The notes: generated by a model not told the origin, from the letters alone. A DNA stretch of 64,000 bases from Petasospora fabianii (GCA_022641835.1 CP048715.1:2604001-2668000); one strand, 5' to 3'; counted from the first letter of the stretch, positions 49,956-59,882 are shown. A program made the numbers and translations.

Positions 49956-50708
49956 TTAGTACTTCGAAGCGGTAACAGGGACACCCTCCAGAGCAGCATC
50001 GTTGGTAAACCAGCTCACAGGAACACCCAAACCATTGACCAACTCACATGGAAGGCCAGTCTTCTCGGCACCAAAGATCTCCTTGAAAATGGCAGCCTTC
50101 CCGGCACCTTCAGCGATGAAGGCGATCTCACGGGCAGCCTTCAATACAGGGAATGTCAATGTAATTCTTCTTGGTGGCGGCTTTGGAGAGTCAGCAATTG
50201 CAGCAACATTAAGGGTTTCCTCCTTGAGCAATGGATGACCCGGGAAGAGAGAGCATGTGTGACCATCTGGTCCACAGCCGAGAAGGATCAAGTCGAACTG
50301 CTTTGGAATGAAGCTAGCATACTCCTCCGCAATCTGAGAGTCGGTCTTGGTGTCGGTCTCATGGACAAGTGATTCGTTAATGGTGTAAACTGTCGGGCCC
50401 CTAACACCCTTCTCAGCCAATGGCTTAAGGACGAACTCATTGAGAGCACCGTAATTGGAATCTGGATGGTCCAATGGAACAATACGCTCATCAGAGAAGT
50501 ACACCTTCCACTGGTCCCACTTAATTTGGGAATGAGCTTCCTCGTTGTCAATGAGACCACTTCTTAGAACCTTGCCCATGGAGCCACCAGAGACAGCAAT
50601 GTGGAAGAAGTCGGCTGTCTTGAGTACCTCGTTCTGGATCTTAACGACGTGGCGAGCAACAGCAGCAGCCACGTCAGAGGAGTCAGCATAGGAGAAAACG
50701 GAAACCAT
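49956..50708 (-). CDS. 6-phosphogluconolactonase (SOL3/SOL4 type)
   Basis: 250 aa from MVSVFSYADSS, matching the yeast Sol3 start MVTVGVFSE. The frame is open 30 codons further, but that stretch is not family-like. Hydrolyses 6-phosphogluconolactone in the oxidative pentose phosphate pathway. Motifs: HIAVSGGSMGKVL, WKVYFSDERIVPLDHPDSNYGAL, the DLILLGCGPDGHTCSLFPGHPLL active-site loop, SPKPPPRRITLTFPVLK and AFIAEGAGKA. The GHTCSLFPGH His/Arg pair region is intact. One gene of the SOL family; orthology to SOL3 versus SOL4 cannot be set. Tandem behind SQT1, with 228 bp between. Confidence 0.95.
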   Translation of the reverse strand: MVSVFSYADSSDVAAAVARHVVKIQNEVLKTADFFHIAVSGGSMGKVLRSGLIDNEEAHSQIKWDQWKVYFSDERIVPLDHPDSNYGALNEFVLKPLAEKGVRGPTVYTINESLVHETDTKTDSQIAEEYASFIPKQFDLILLGCGPDGHTCSLFPGHPLLKEETLNVAAIADSPKPPPRRITLTFPVLKAAREIAFIAEGAGKAAIFKEIFGAEKTGLPCELVNGLGVPVSWFTNDAALEGVPVTASKY

Positions 50709-50936
50709 TGTGTATTTGTTTGTGATAGTAGAGCTTTCGTTGAATAGAGCGATAACGCTGCTTGGTGTGATGAAGTTGCCGTCATTTCGTGCACGCATCG
50801 GTGTGCCCCGGATACAGCATTGCCCGCGAAAGCCAGGGGCCGTAACCTTTCCTGATCGGGTTACCTACGAGTCTGCAAAGATTAGGTCATAATCAGCGTA
50901 CTTTGATTTAGTATACAAGGTGCCAATTATGTGCAT

Positions 50937-52193
50937 TTACTGTTCAGTTTTATAGATCAGCGCAACACCTTCATCACCAGCAGTTATCAATTTGTTACCC
51001 TGCTCAGTGAAGGTGAAGTCAAGAACACCCATGTTATGACCGACACCAACGAAAGTTTCAGCACCAGTTCTAGCATCCCACTTGTAGATCTTACCGTTCA
51101 TCGATGAGCCAACCAAGTATGGTGTACCTGGAACAAAAACAACCTTGGTGACAGCGTCGTCGATGGCAATGGAATGTCTCTCTCTCCAGCTCTTAGCATC
51201 GAACAACAAGACAGCACCAGACACCATACCCAATGCCATCAGTGGAAGTGTATCACTGAAGGAGATAGACTCAACAGATCCATCAAGCTCATCCTGGTCT
51301 TCCTTGAGCTCTATTACCTTGAATGTTGTGAGAACAGTTCCGTTGGAAATGTTGACAATAGCAATGGTACCCTGGTTGGAACCAACAGCAAGAACAGATG
51401 ACTTACCCTGGAGGCCCATGGAAACCCAAGGAATGACCAGACCCTTAAAGTCGGCCTCAGTAAGCTTGAAGTAAGGTGTTGCAGTGTATGCATTCCAGCC
51501 AACGATGGATCCATCTGTGGAGATAGTGACTAGCGTCAAAGAGTCCAAGTCGTCTGTGTTCACGAAAGTACCAGCAGTAGTCTCTGACTGATGAGAGAAG
51601 CCCGACATGATTTGTTCCAAGTCGGGTGTTATCTGGTAGACCCAGACGGAACCATCAGCACCACCAAAAGCGAAAACTGGCTGAGATGGGTGAACTGTGA
51701 TCCAGACGATCTCCTCAATTTCCTCCAACTCGGCATATACTTTCCACACCTGACCGCCCTTACGGGCCTGATGAACTATGATTTTACCGGCCATGTCACC
51801 TGTGATCAAGAACTCACCATCACCAGTAAATCCACCAGTGATGACAGATTCTTTGTGGCCCTTGAGCTGCTGAGCTAACTTAGGTGGCTGAGAGTGTGTA
51901 GTCCAAAGGTATGCAGTGTTGTCACCACCACCTGTGCAGGCGAGCGGCAACTTTGGGTGATGGAATACAGTAAACACAGAGTCCTCGTGTTTGTCGAAAT
52001 ATGTCCATGAGTTATTGGACATATCAATCTCAATCTTCTCTTCATCCTCGCCATCTTCCTGTTCCTGCGGTTCTTCAGTGTTGTCATCCTCATCCTCGGA
52101 CATTGGCTCAGCCTCATCCACCTGCTCGTCGACAACTTCTTCGACCTCAGTAGATTGGACAAACTCTTGCTCTTCTTCTGGGACTTCACTCAT
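50937..52193 (-). CDS. SQT1: Rpl10 chaperone SQT1 (WD40)
   Basis: 418 aa; binds the nascent N-terminus of uL16/Rpl10 and escorts it to 60S particles. The first about 55 residues are strongly acidic (EEEQEFVQSTEVEEVVDEQ), as in the yeast protein. The family hallmark EIDMSNNSWTYFDKHEDSVF leads into WD40 repeats: ACTGGGDNTAYLWTTHSQPPK, FLITGDMAGKIIVHQ, AFGGADGSVWVYQI, GSIVGWNAYT, GKIYKWDARTGAETFVGVGHNMGVLDF and ITAGDEGVALIYKTEQ. Length matches yeast Sqt1 (431 aa). Divergent from PRP22, about 267 bp between starts. Confidence 0.97.
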   Translation of the reverse strand: MSEVPEEEQEFVQSTEVEEVVDEQVDEAEPMSEDEDDNTEEPQEQEDGEDEEKIEIDMSNNSWTYFDKHEDSVFTVFHHPKLPLACTGGGDNTAYLWTTHSQPPKLAQQLKGHKESVITGGFTGDGEFLITGDMAGKIIVHQARKGGQVWKVYAELEEIEEIVWITVHPSQPVFAFGGADGSVWVYQITPDLEQIMSGFSHQSETTAGTFVNTDDLDSLTLVTISTDGSIVGWNAYTATPYFKLTEADFKGLVIPWVSMGLQGKSSVLAVGSNQGTIAIVNISNGTVLTTFKVIELKEDQDELDGSVESISFSDTLPLMALGMVSGAVLLFDAKSWRERHSIAIDDAVTKVVFVPGTPYLVGSSMNGKIYKWDARTGAETFVGVGHNMGVLDFTFTEQGNKLITAGDEGVALIYKTEQ

Positions 52194-52460
52194 GTCTGGT
52201 AGTAGATATATTTTAGGTAATTCACCTTACTAATGCAGACAGAAGTTAAGTTCTTTTATCGCGATGAGATGCCCCAGTTGAAGACCCAAAAAAAATTTGA
52301 GATCCGGCCATTCACGTGATATATGTCACGCTTAAAATTATGAGAAACGACCTTTGCACGACAAAAAATGACAGCTTAATGTTAAATGATATACGCCAGC
52401 TTTAAAGCTTTGTTTATCATCCAGCTGATCGAAGCCATCGAAAGTGCCCCTTTACTGACC

Positions 52461-55400
52461 ATGGTAGAGACTCTTGAAAGCATACGACGGTCTATTATGG
52501 ATGAGGCCGGGGTAGATGACGAAGATATCGCCGACTTCGTATGTCATCTCCATGAGGATTCCGCCACTCTTGAAGAATTCAGAACTTCTTTGGAAGAACA
52601 TGGTGCTTCATTTCCTATAGATTTTGTCAACAGAATCTATTACTTGCTGAAGCATTTGAGGAAGAATGTTTCGGTCAAGGTTGAAGAGAGCCATGAAGCT
52701 GCTATCAAGCAAGAGAATCATTCTCACGACAACTTCTTATCACTTCCTAACGAGGAAAGAACGATCAAGCCAGAGGACCAGACCAGCATCACACAGCTTT
52801 GGGATGATTTCAAATACGAAGACGATTTGAAACCAGATATTCGAAGCCGAGAACGTTCCAGGAGCCCCAGAACAGACAAACGAGAAGATTACCGAGACAG
52901 ACATGATCTTGACGAACTACCGATTGTGGGGAAGATCTACAGAGGGCGTGTAGCCAATATCACACACTTTGGCGCCTTTATTCGTCTAGAAGGGGTCCGT
53001 GGCCGCGTGGACGGACTCTGCCACATCTCTGCTATAGACAAACAGCGTATTGATCACCCATCAGATGTCTTGAAAAGAGACCAGGAAGTGTTTGTTCGTG
53101 TGAAGGATGTCAATGAACGAAAGATTGGGTTGAGCATGAAGGATGTCGATCAGACGAGTGGTGAAATGGTTGAGACATTTAATGATCGTCCAAGAGGAAG
53201 GGAAGTGTTCACTCACGTCAACGAGTCCAAACGACTTACTTCACCCGAGCGTTGGGAGTTGAGACAGCTCATTGCATCTGGCGCCATCTCGGCAGCTGAC
53301 CATCCAGAGCTCATTGAAGATGAGAAGCCGAATACATTTGAGCATAGCAATGATGCGGAAGAGGAGCTTAATGTTGAAGTGAAACCTTCGGTACCACCCT
53401 TTCTCCAAGGTGTAAACATTGATACGCATGCTGCAGCACCAAACAAGGTCATCACACTCCCCGAGGGATCTCTTAATCGAGCCGCAATGACAGGATCTGC
53501 CCTTGCCAAGGAGCGAAGAGAGAGGAAGCTCAAGGAAATGAAGGAGGAGAGAGATCAAAAGCTCAAGGAGAAGACCTTACAAGCAAGAAAGACTCATGAC
53601 GATCCAGTTGTTGACGATGAGCCTCCACAAGACGAAGGAAATATTGAATGGCAGAAACGTCACAACAAGGGTGTGTCATTTGGCAAGAGAAGCAACCTTC
53701 CAATGAGGGAGCAGCGTGAGTCCCTTCCCGTGTTCCAAGTCAGAGAACAGCTGATCAAGGCAGTGCAAGATAACCAGTTCCTCGTCATTGTCGGTGAAAC
53801 TGGTTCCGGTAAGACCACACAATTGACGCAGTACCTTAACGAGTCAGGGTTCTCAAGAAATGGAGTGATTGGATGCACACAACCACGTCGTGTTGCTGCC
53901 CAGTCTGTTGCCAAAAGAGTTGCGGAAGAGATGGGAGTCAGGCTCGGCCAAGAAGTTGGATATACTGTCAGATTCGACGATAATTCTTCTCCTTCGACCC
54001 TAATAAAGTACATGACAGATGGTATGTTACAGAGAGAGGTACTGCAAGACCCAGATATGTCAAGGTACTCCTGTATCATGCTCGATGAAGCGCATGAGAG
54101 AACTGTGGCTACTGATATTCTCTTTGCACTTTTGAAGAAAGCGGCATCCAGAAGACCGGACTTGAAGGTTATAGTGACCTCCGCTACTTTAGATGCTAAT
54201 AAGTTCTCCAAGTACTTCAATAGCTGCCCTATCATGGAGATTCCAGGAAGAACCTTCCCAGTAGAGATTCTTTATACTAATGAGCCGGAATCTGACTATC
54301 TGGCTGCTGCTCTCGAGACTGTCATCCATATTCACGTATCTGAGGGAGAAGGTGACATTTTGGTATTCTTGACTGGTGCTGATGAAATTGAGACATCCGT
54401 TGAGGTATTGAGAGAGAAGATCAAGGCACTTGGAGATTCGGTTGGTGAACTGCTTGTCTTGCCAGTGTATTCTGCCCTCCCTTCCGAGATGCAGTCGAGG
54501 ATCTTCGAACCAGCGGCGCCAGGTGTGAGAAAGGTAATTCTAGCAACAAATATCGCTGAAACTTCGTTGACTATTGACGGTATTTTCTATGTTGTTGATC
54601 CAGGCTTCTCCAAGGTGAACATGTATGATCCAAAACTTGGTATGGACACATTGACTGTGAAACCGATCTCACGTGCTCAGGCAAATCAGAGAGCAGGTAG
54701 AGCAGGAAGAACAGGTCCTGGTAAGTGTTACAGACTCTATACCGAGCTTGCTTACAAGAACGAAATGATTCCTAATACGATTCCTGAAATTCAAAGACAA
54801 AACTTAAGTAATACGCTGTTGATGTTGAAAGCGATCGGTATCAACGACCTGATCAACTTTGAGTTTATGGACCCTCCATCAACTGAATCAATTATGCTAT
54901 CCCTGAATGACCTATACTACTTGAGGGCCGTTGATGACGACTCAAGGATCACAGCACTCGGAAGAAACTTGGTGAACATTCCAGCCGAACCAAAGATCTC
55001 AAAGACATTGATAGAATCCATACACTACAAGTGTTCAGATGATATGATTTCGATCTTTGCTATGATCACTACACCAAACATCTTCTTCAGGCCTAAGGGT
55101 AAAGAGGAACTTTCTGACCGTAAGAAGGCCCGCTTTCATCACCCTCACGGTGACCATTTGACATTTTTGAACGTCTACAACCATTGGGTCAACAGCGGTT
55201 ATTCGAGAGACTGGTGTCAAGAGAACTTTGTTCAGGAAAGAAGCATGAACCGTGCAAGAGAAATCCGTAAACAGTTGGTTGACATCTTTAAGAGAAACAA
55301 GTATCCGCTTGTGAGTTGTGGAAGAGAGACAAATGCTGTTAGAAAGGCACTCTGCTCAGGATTCTTCAGAAATGTTGCTAAGAGAGACCAGCAGAGTGGA

Positions 55401-55712
55401 TACAAGACCCTCGAGGAAGGTACACAGGTATTCATTCATCCAGGTTCAAGTGTTCGCAGTACGCCTCAATATGTGCTCTACGATACGATCAGAAACACTA
55501 CCAAGGAGTATATGAATCATGTGACCACAGTCGAGCCGCAGTGGTTAATTGAGGTTGCCCCAGAGTTCTTTGAGGCCAATGGGACCAGGACGCAGGCCAA
55601 GAGAAAGAGTGAAAAGATTGTGCCTCTATTCAACAGATTCACGAAAGATCAGAACGATTGGAGGCTTAACAGACCAAATGCTGGTAGTGATAGAAAGAGA
55701 TTCAGAGCATAG
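52461..55712 (+). CDS. PRP22: Splicing DEAH-box helicase PRP22
   Basis: 1083 aa from MVETLESIRRSIMDEAG. An upstream in-frame ATG at 52386 would add 25 hydrophobic residues that are not family-like. Releases spliced mRNA from the spliceosome and proofreads exon ligation. N-terminal helical domain, an RS/KR-rich linker (SRERSRSPRTDKRED), then an S1 RNA-binding domain (about 153-232; VGKIYRGRVANITHFGAFIRL), specific to Prp22 among the spliceosomal DEAH helicases. Helicase motifs: GETGSGKTTQ (about 445), DEAH (542), SAT, LTGADEIE, TNIAETSLTIDGI and QRAGRAGRTGPGKCYRLY (about 742). HA2 and OB domains follow to the end. Single exon. Confidence 0.97.
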   Translation: MVETLESIRRSIMDEAGVDDEDIADFVCHLHEDSATLEEFRTSLEEHGASFPIDFVNRIYYLLKHLRKNVSVKVEESHEAAIKQENHSHDNFLSLPNEERTIKPEDQTSITQLWDDFKYEDDLKPDIRSRERSRSPRTDKREDYRDRHDLDELPIVGKIYRGRVANITHFGAFIRLEGVRGRVDGLCHISAIDKQRIDHPSDVLKRDQEVFVRVKDVNERKIGLSMKDVDQTSGEMVETFNDRPRGREVFTHVNESKRLTSPERWELRQLIASGAISAADHPELIEDEKPNTFEHSNDAEEELNVEVKPSVPPFLQGVNIDTHAAAPNKVITLPEGSLNRAAMTGSALAKERRERKLKEMKEERDQKLKEKTLQARKTHDDPVVDDEPPQDEGNIEWQKRHNKGVSFGKRSNLPMREQRESLPVFQVREQLIKAVQDNQFLVIVGETGSGKTTQLTQYLNESGFSRNGVIGCTQPRRVAAQSVAKRVAEEMGVRLGQEVGYTVRFDDNSSPSTLIKYMTDGMLQREVLQDPDMSRYSCIMLDEAHERTVATDILFALLKKAASRRPDLKVIVTSATLDANKFSKYFNSCPIMEIPGRTFPVEILYTNEPESDYLAAALETVIHIHVSEGEGDILVFLTGADEIETSVEVLREKIKALGDSVGELLVLPVYSALPSEMQSRIFEPAAPGVRKVILATNIAETSLTIDGIFYVVDPGFSKVNMYDPKLGMDTLTVKPISRAQANQRAGRAGRTGPGKCYRLYTELAYKNEMIPNTIPEIQRQNLSNTLLMLKAIGINDLINFEFMDPPSTESIMLSLNDLYYLRAVDDDSRITALGRNLVNIPAEPKISKTLIESIHYKCSDDMISIFAMITTPNIFFRPKGKEELSDRKKARFHHPHGDHLTFLNVYNHWVNSGYSRDWCQENFVQERSMNRAREIRKQLVDIFKRNKYPLVSCGRETNAVRKALCSGFFRNVAKRDQQSGYKTLEEGTQVFIHPGSSVRSTPQYVLYDTIRNTTKEYMNHVTTVEPQWLIEVAPEFFEANGTRTQAKRKSEKIVPLFNRFTKDQNDWRLNRPNAGSDRKRFRA

Positions 55713-56211
55713 ATCGAATATAAGCGAACTTGGCATCTATAGACTTATATAGTAACGCGATTGCTGGCCACATGGTCAGAAACCGGCTCAAAGGCTTATT
55801 GGACAATGCTGCTCCGGTATAAGAGTTGGAAATACACCTAGTAAGATAGAGGTGTCCGCGATGGGTAAGGGCCACATTGAAACGCGTGTGCGCGCGTCGA
55901 CTGATAAAAACAGCCCCCCATCAACTAGTAGAATCAACATCTTCCTTGAAGACATCAATCGAGTCAGCCTGTCCAGAACAGTGTTCCTTTCTACCGCACC
56001 TCACACGCAGCGATTCATAGGGTCCTCAGTCATCAACTCCAGAACCTCCACAAGGCCACACGTTCCCGCACCCGCGCCTCTTGCCACAGCAACCCGCTGT
56101 AGTGTACATGCCCCACTACAAGACGCGTCATTTTCACAAATCTAGCGAGCCAAACAACTTGATTGTCCTTTGACCTCAGTTACTGGTCTTTATATACTCT
56201 CCTACCCCCGA
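55713..56211. promoter_or_regulatory. Promoter region with two MluI boxes
   Basis: About 500 bp between PRP22 and the AT-hook gene. Perfect ACGCGT boxes at 55882-55887 and 56123-56128 (84 bp upstream of the ATG at 56212); a CGCGCG cluster follows the first. A 97-codon frame (55852-56145) is considered chance. Suggests G1/S expression of the AT-hook gene. Confidence 0.55.
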
Positions 56212-57153
56212 ATGTCACTTGGGCAATCTTCTGGAGCCTTCTCGGCTCTCAAGACACCCGTGTCGTCACCTGAAAAGACCCTAAACAATGTGAAGACCCC
56301 TCTCCTGAAGAAGCTCGAGAGTAATACAGTTCCATCTGCTGAAAACGCCAATCCAGCGAAGAAGAAAAGAGGGAGACCACCAAAAGCGAAGGTATCCGTT
56401 GATTCTGTACCCTTCCCAGGAACAACCTTGCCGTCAAGTGTGCCTCATTCCCTGGCTAACTCAACGGAGCCTCCGAAGAAGAAGAGAGGTAGACCACCAA
56501 AGTCTAAAAACCCCGCCGACTCAAATTCCTCAAAGCCAACTACTTCATCTACATCCATCGCTGTTCCGACTATCACACCTTCCAACGTGGCTAAAAGTGA
56601 GCTGTCATCTTCTGCTAGTTTGACCAGCACCCCATCAGGCAGTTCAAATGTACCAAAGAAAAGGGGCAGACCCAAAATGACCCCAGAGCAGAAGGAAGCT
56701 GCTAGAATTGCCAGGGCAGCCAGTACCATCCCATCTCAAAAGTCCAATGACCACGATGATGGTAAGAAGGTCAAAAAGCAGAAGCCTCCTGGCGCCTTGC
56801 AAGACAATACACCAGCTAGTGTTCCAGACGCTTCTGGCCCATCTGTGCCTTTGTGGAAATCCTCTAAATATACTCCAACTCGATTCCTTCCAGATCCAGA
56901 TATGTTCTACAGCATTCGAATGGCGCAGATTAATACATTGACCACGCTTGAGGAGGTTGCTGAAATCCGTGAGTACATGAGAGTAATGGGGCAGATAATG
57001 GACAGCTGGACCACCGAGATTGACTCTATCGAGAACAAAATTCTCTTTGACTATGTCATACAAAATGAGAAGCTAAAGCAGAACTTAAAAAGGGAAGCCA
57101 AGGTTGTCGAGGAGAAGGCTAAGACCCCAGATCACGTTAGCAATAGCAACTGA
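56212..57153 (+). CDS. AT-hook protein with C-terminal helical module
   Basis: 313 aa from MSLGQSSGAFSALKTP; the open frame reaches a TTG at 56170 that is not a start. Three AT hooks: RGRPPK at residues 53-58 and 92-97, and RGRPKM at 151-156, each preceded by lysines. These are minor-groove AT-binding motifs and imply a chromatin role. The low-complexity Ser/Pro/Thr linkers lack other domains. Residues about 237-300 form a predicted helical region (MAQINTLTTLEEVAEIREYMRVMG...), resembling the C-terminus of the next gene's product. I do not recognise an ortholog. Its shared promoter boxes with the next gene suggest joint function, perhaps as subunits of one chromatin complex. Confidence 0.8.
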   Translation: MSLGQSSGAFSALKTPVSSPEKTLNNVKTPLLKKLESNTVPSAENANPAKKKRGRPPKAKVSVDSVPFPGTTLPSSVPHSLANSTEPPKKKRGRPPKSKNPADSNSSKPTTSSTSIAVPTITPSNVAKSELSSSASLTSTPSGSSNVPKKRGRPKMTPEQKEAARIARAASTIPSQKSNDHDDGKKVKKQKPPGALQDNTPASVPDASGPSVPLWKSSKYTPTRFLPDPDMFYSIRMAQINTLTTLEEVAEIREYMRVMGQIMDSWTTEIDSIENKILFDYVIQNEKLKQNLKREAKVVEEKAKTPDHVSNSN

Positions 57154-57355
57154 TATCACAGTTGTGTATAACTAACCTTTCTGTATGATTTGTACTATAA
57201 TGCTATGCTCGTTCCTTTATTCATTTTTCTGGACAGCTGATAGGACTTTTACAACCATCATTTACCCTTTGACGGGGTTTCATACGTCCGGTAATAAGAT
57301 GTGGCGCCTACCACTCCAGTATACTAACAAAAGATGGTAGCTTGTCACATCCACG

Positions 57356-57379
57356 ACGCGTCTCTCTCTCTCTCTCTCT
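57356..57379. promoter_or_regulatory. MluI box and CT repeat upstream of second AT-hook-type gene
   Basis: ACGCGT at 57356-57361 is followed directly by a CT dinucleotide run to 57379, 37-60 bp upstream of the ATG at 57416. The close spacing suggests core promoter/leader elements with cell-cycle control by inference. Confidence 0.55.
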
Positions 57380-57415
57380 GGAGAAGGCCAGGTTTAACGT
57401 TACACATCACCAACA

Positions 57416-58258
57416 ATGGCACGTACAGAAGGTGTCCATACATTTCGTGTGGAAGGGTACGCGAAGAAAGCTACGACACCAATGAAACTTGCCTCGCCTA
57501 ACGCTGAATCTGATGTCACGAAGGGAACACCGCTCTTCTCCAGGTGGAGAACCACACCTCCATCGAACAGCAAACCCACACCACCGAGACGTGGTCGTAA
57601 AAGAAAGGACGATGGGGACCTTGAACCACTAGCTGATAGCTCTGCATTAACAGAGGACGATGTAACCCCTGACAACTCAATGGTTGAGCAAACTCCAAAG
57701 ACCAAGCAGCCCAAGACACGAGTGAGCGGGACACCAGCGAAGTCCGCTGATACTTCAGTAACAACCCCAGCCAAGACACCTCTCAGCGCCAAGTGGTCTG
57801 CTGATGCGAAGTCAAATACACAGACGCAACCTCTACTCCAATCAATGCAGAACCCAGTACCATTTATAACACAACCGCTCCCACCACCACCAGCAACAGT
57901 TATGCCCCCTCAGTATCCATCACAAGATGTAATGCTAAATCCTTCCCTACGTAATCGCCTTCGCTCGTGTTTTGAAGAGATCTCAACACTACAAGAGCTT
58001 CATGAGTTCCATGCCCTCTTCAACGGCCTCGTACAAGAGAAGCAAAGCATGCTTACAACAGCATACATGAACAGCTCCCCTGAGTTCAAAAATATGGTAG
58101 TGCAACAGGCCCTCATATATGAAAAACATAATAGCAGTCATGGTTGTGTGGGCCCTCCGGATGTACCGCCCAGTGCGATACAAAAGCCCGGTGTCTATTC
58201 GACGCAGGTGAAGGGTGTGTGGCAGCCGGAGAGACGTTCGCCTGGCGACGCCAAATGA
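57416..58258 (+). CDS. Possible paralog of the adjacent AT-hook protein
   Basis: 280 aa. One basic AT-hook-like patch (PPRRGRKRK, residues about 57-64). Two similar short motifs, GTPLFSRW (about 37-44) and KTPLSAKW (about 119-126), are spaced in Thr/Pro/Lys-rich disordered sequence. A Pro-rich stretch (PLPPPP) precedes a C-terminal helical region from about residue 182 (RLRSCFEEISTLQELHEFHALFNG) similar in pattern to residues 237-300 of the upstream protein. No catalytic domain. I do not recognise an ortholog. Tandem with the preceding gene, 262 bp between, both with ACGCGT boxes. A nuclear role is inferred only from the basic and hook motifs. Confidence 0.72.
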   Translation: MARTEGVHTFRVEGYAKKATTPMKLASPNAESDVTKGTPLFSRWRTTPPSNSKPTPPRRGRKRKDDGDLEPLADSSALTEDDVTPDNSMVEQTPKTKQPKTRVSGTPAKSADTSVTTPAKTPLSAKWSADAKSNTQTQPLLQSMQNPVPFITQPLPPPPATVMPPQYPSQDVMLNPSLRNRLRSCFEEISTLQELHEFHALFNGLVQEKQSMLTTAYMNSSPEFKNMVVQQALIYEKHNSSHGCVGPPDVPPSAIQKPGVYSTQVKGVWQPERRSPGDAK

Positions 58259-58467
58259 TTGATTTCACCAAGTTGGGAAATATGCTACGGTTTCATGATG
58301 TCAATGTACTATTTACTGCTCTAAAATCTCGTAACTAAGAATTTAGTCGAAGAGCGGCAGTGTTATTAAAATCATAAATCATTGTCATTACTATACCTCT
58401 GGTAATTTATATTCAAGCATGGAGTACTCTGAGAGGTCATGCCTCATTAAATAAGAAGGGCTGTGCC

Positions 58468-59589
58468 TCACTTCTTGGCACCCCATGTACTCTTGATGAC
58501 AACAACTTTCTTATCGTTTCTCTTCCAGAAGTCAATCAAGGTCAGAGCAGTTTTCTTTGGAACATCTTCCTGGATGAAGTGGCCCGAGTCCTGGAACACT
58601 ACCAGCTGGTATTTTCCCTGCATCTGACCAATCATCAGCTCACGGTCTAGAGAGTCTGTTCCAGCCAAGATCAATAGTTTCGACGTTGGGGCACTCACAA
58701 ACTGCTTCGAAAGACCCACAAACCATGTGTTCCAGTACTCTGCTGTCTGTGATAAGTCAATCCTCCATACGTACCGCCCTGAGTCCAGGCGCTTGAAATA
58801 GGAGGGCACCGAAACCTCTGCTGAGGTTTTGTTGCGTATAAGTCCGGTCTTAAGATGCCAATCAATGGCACTCTGTAATGATCCGAATGACTTTGGGAGG
58901 TTAGAAAGGTATGTATGCATGCCCTGAAGTGAATGAACGGCGGTATCCTCGACAATGTCAAGCATCCCGAGACCCTTAACATCGACCCCAAACTCATTCA
59001 CCAGACGATAGCAGCTTCCAGTCAGCACTGCACCACCCAAACTGTGACCAATCAAAAATATTGAGTTACTTCGAGCATTCGCCATCTCCCTGAATGTCTG
59101 TATCACAAATATTGCATCTTCAATTAAACTGTCGAGCTTATAGTCTTTCTCCATGACACGCGTCTCACCATGCCCGCGGCAGTCAAAGGCCATTATACCA
59201 CAACCATTTTTTTTACCATCTGTATCCTTTTCAAATCCTTCGACCAGTGAGCTTGCCAATAGAGCAAAAGACAACGCCGAAGATCCAGCACCATGGTGAA
59301 ACACGAACACGGGAGATTCAGCACTCTTCGGCTCGGTGTAGTACACGCGAAATGTGTCGTCCCCTCTCCGTAGTAAGCTCCGTTTCTCAAAAAAGTCCTC
59401 CCATGTGGGAAGAGAGACCATTGAGTCAATGCTGTCAGAAGAGTAGGAGTTCCGCATAGGCGGGGATGGTGGACGCAATGGTGTTAACTCGTCTTTAGCC
59501 TCGGATGAGTAACGCTGGAGATCTTCGGCACCAGATGACGCCTGCTCCCGGCTCATCTTCTTGATAAACAATTTCCTTTGTAGGTCCAT
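58468..59589 (-). CDS. PPE1: Protein phosphatase 2A methylesterase PPE1
   Basis: 373 aa from MDLQRKLFIKKMSREQ, matching the yeast Ppe1 start (MSDDLRRKI). The frame is open to an ATG at 59739 (423 aa), but that segment contains ACGCGT boxes and is not family-like. Removes the C-terminal methyl ester of PP2A catalytic subunits. Alpha/beta hydrolase: FVFHHGAGSSALSFALL (oxyanion region), GIMAFDCRGHGET, nucleophile Ser183 in LIGHSLGGAVLTG, KLLILAGTDSLDRELMIGQMQGKYQLVVF and catalytic His in DSGHFIQEDVPKKTA. Family-specific SLPTWEDFFEK is present. Divergent from DYN1, with about 290 bp between the chosen starts. Confidence 0.94.
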   Translation of the reverse strand: MDLQRKLFIKKMSREQASSGAEDLQRYSSEAKDELTPLRPPSPPMRNSYSSDSIDSMVSLPTWEDFFEKRSLLRRGDDTFRVYYTEPKSAESPVFVFHHGAGSSALSFALLASSLVEGFEKDTDGKKNGCGIMAFDCRGHGETRVMEKDYKLDSLIEDAIFVIQTFREMANARSNSIFLIGHSLGGAVLTGSCYRLVNEFGVDVKGLGMLDIVEDTAVHSLQGMHTYLSNLPKSFGSLQSAIDWHLKTGLIRNKTSAEVSVPSYFKRLDSGRYVWRIDLSQTAEYWNTWFVGLSKQFVSAPTSKLLILAGTDSLDRELMIGQMQGKYQLVVFQDSGHFIQEDVPKKTALTLIDFWKRNDKKVVVIKSTWGAKK

Positions 59590-59882
59590 TGGTAGCTGTC
59601 TACGGTTGTTATAGAGGAAGGTGGCCAATCTCTCATAGGGAAGCGAGAATAAAAGGAGAGATTCATCTCCACGGCGAGGCTGGTCCGGGGAAGCCGCATC
59701 TCTTCGCGAACATCCGGACATCACTGACGCGTGCGCCATGAAATGTAAACAGACGCGAGCGCCTCAACACTTTCTGCTATTTAGACTATACACCTCAGAT
59801 ACCTAGAGGTTTATACCGTCCTATCCTTGAAGTAGGTGAACAAAATCGACTCTATCAGATGAATTACTAACGATTCATAGTC
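59590..59882. promoter_or_regulatory. PPE1/DYN1 bidirectional promoter with MluI box
   Basis: ACGCGT at 59727-59732 and ACGCGAG near 59753-59759 lie between divergent PPE1 and DYN1. They are 150 bp or less upstream of the dynein start. This layout favours the shorter PPE1 start. Cell-cycle control is inferred from motif only. Confidence 0.45.

Noticed and set aside
55852-56145. 97-codon frame starting MSAMGKGHIETRV
   Set aside because: ATGGGTAAGG looks like a start followed by a donor, as in CPD1, but no branch site and second exon of a known protein follow; composition is not protein-like.
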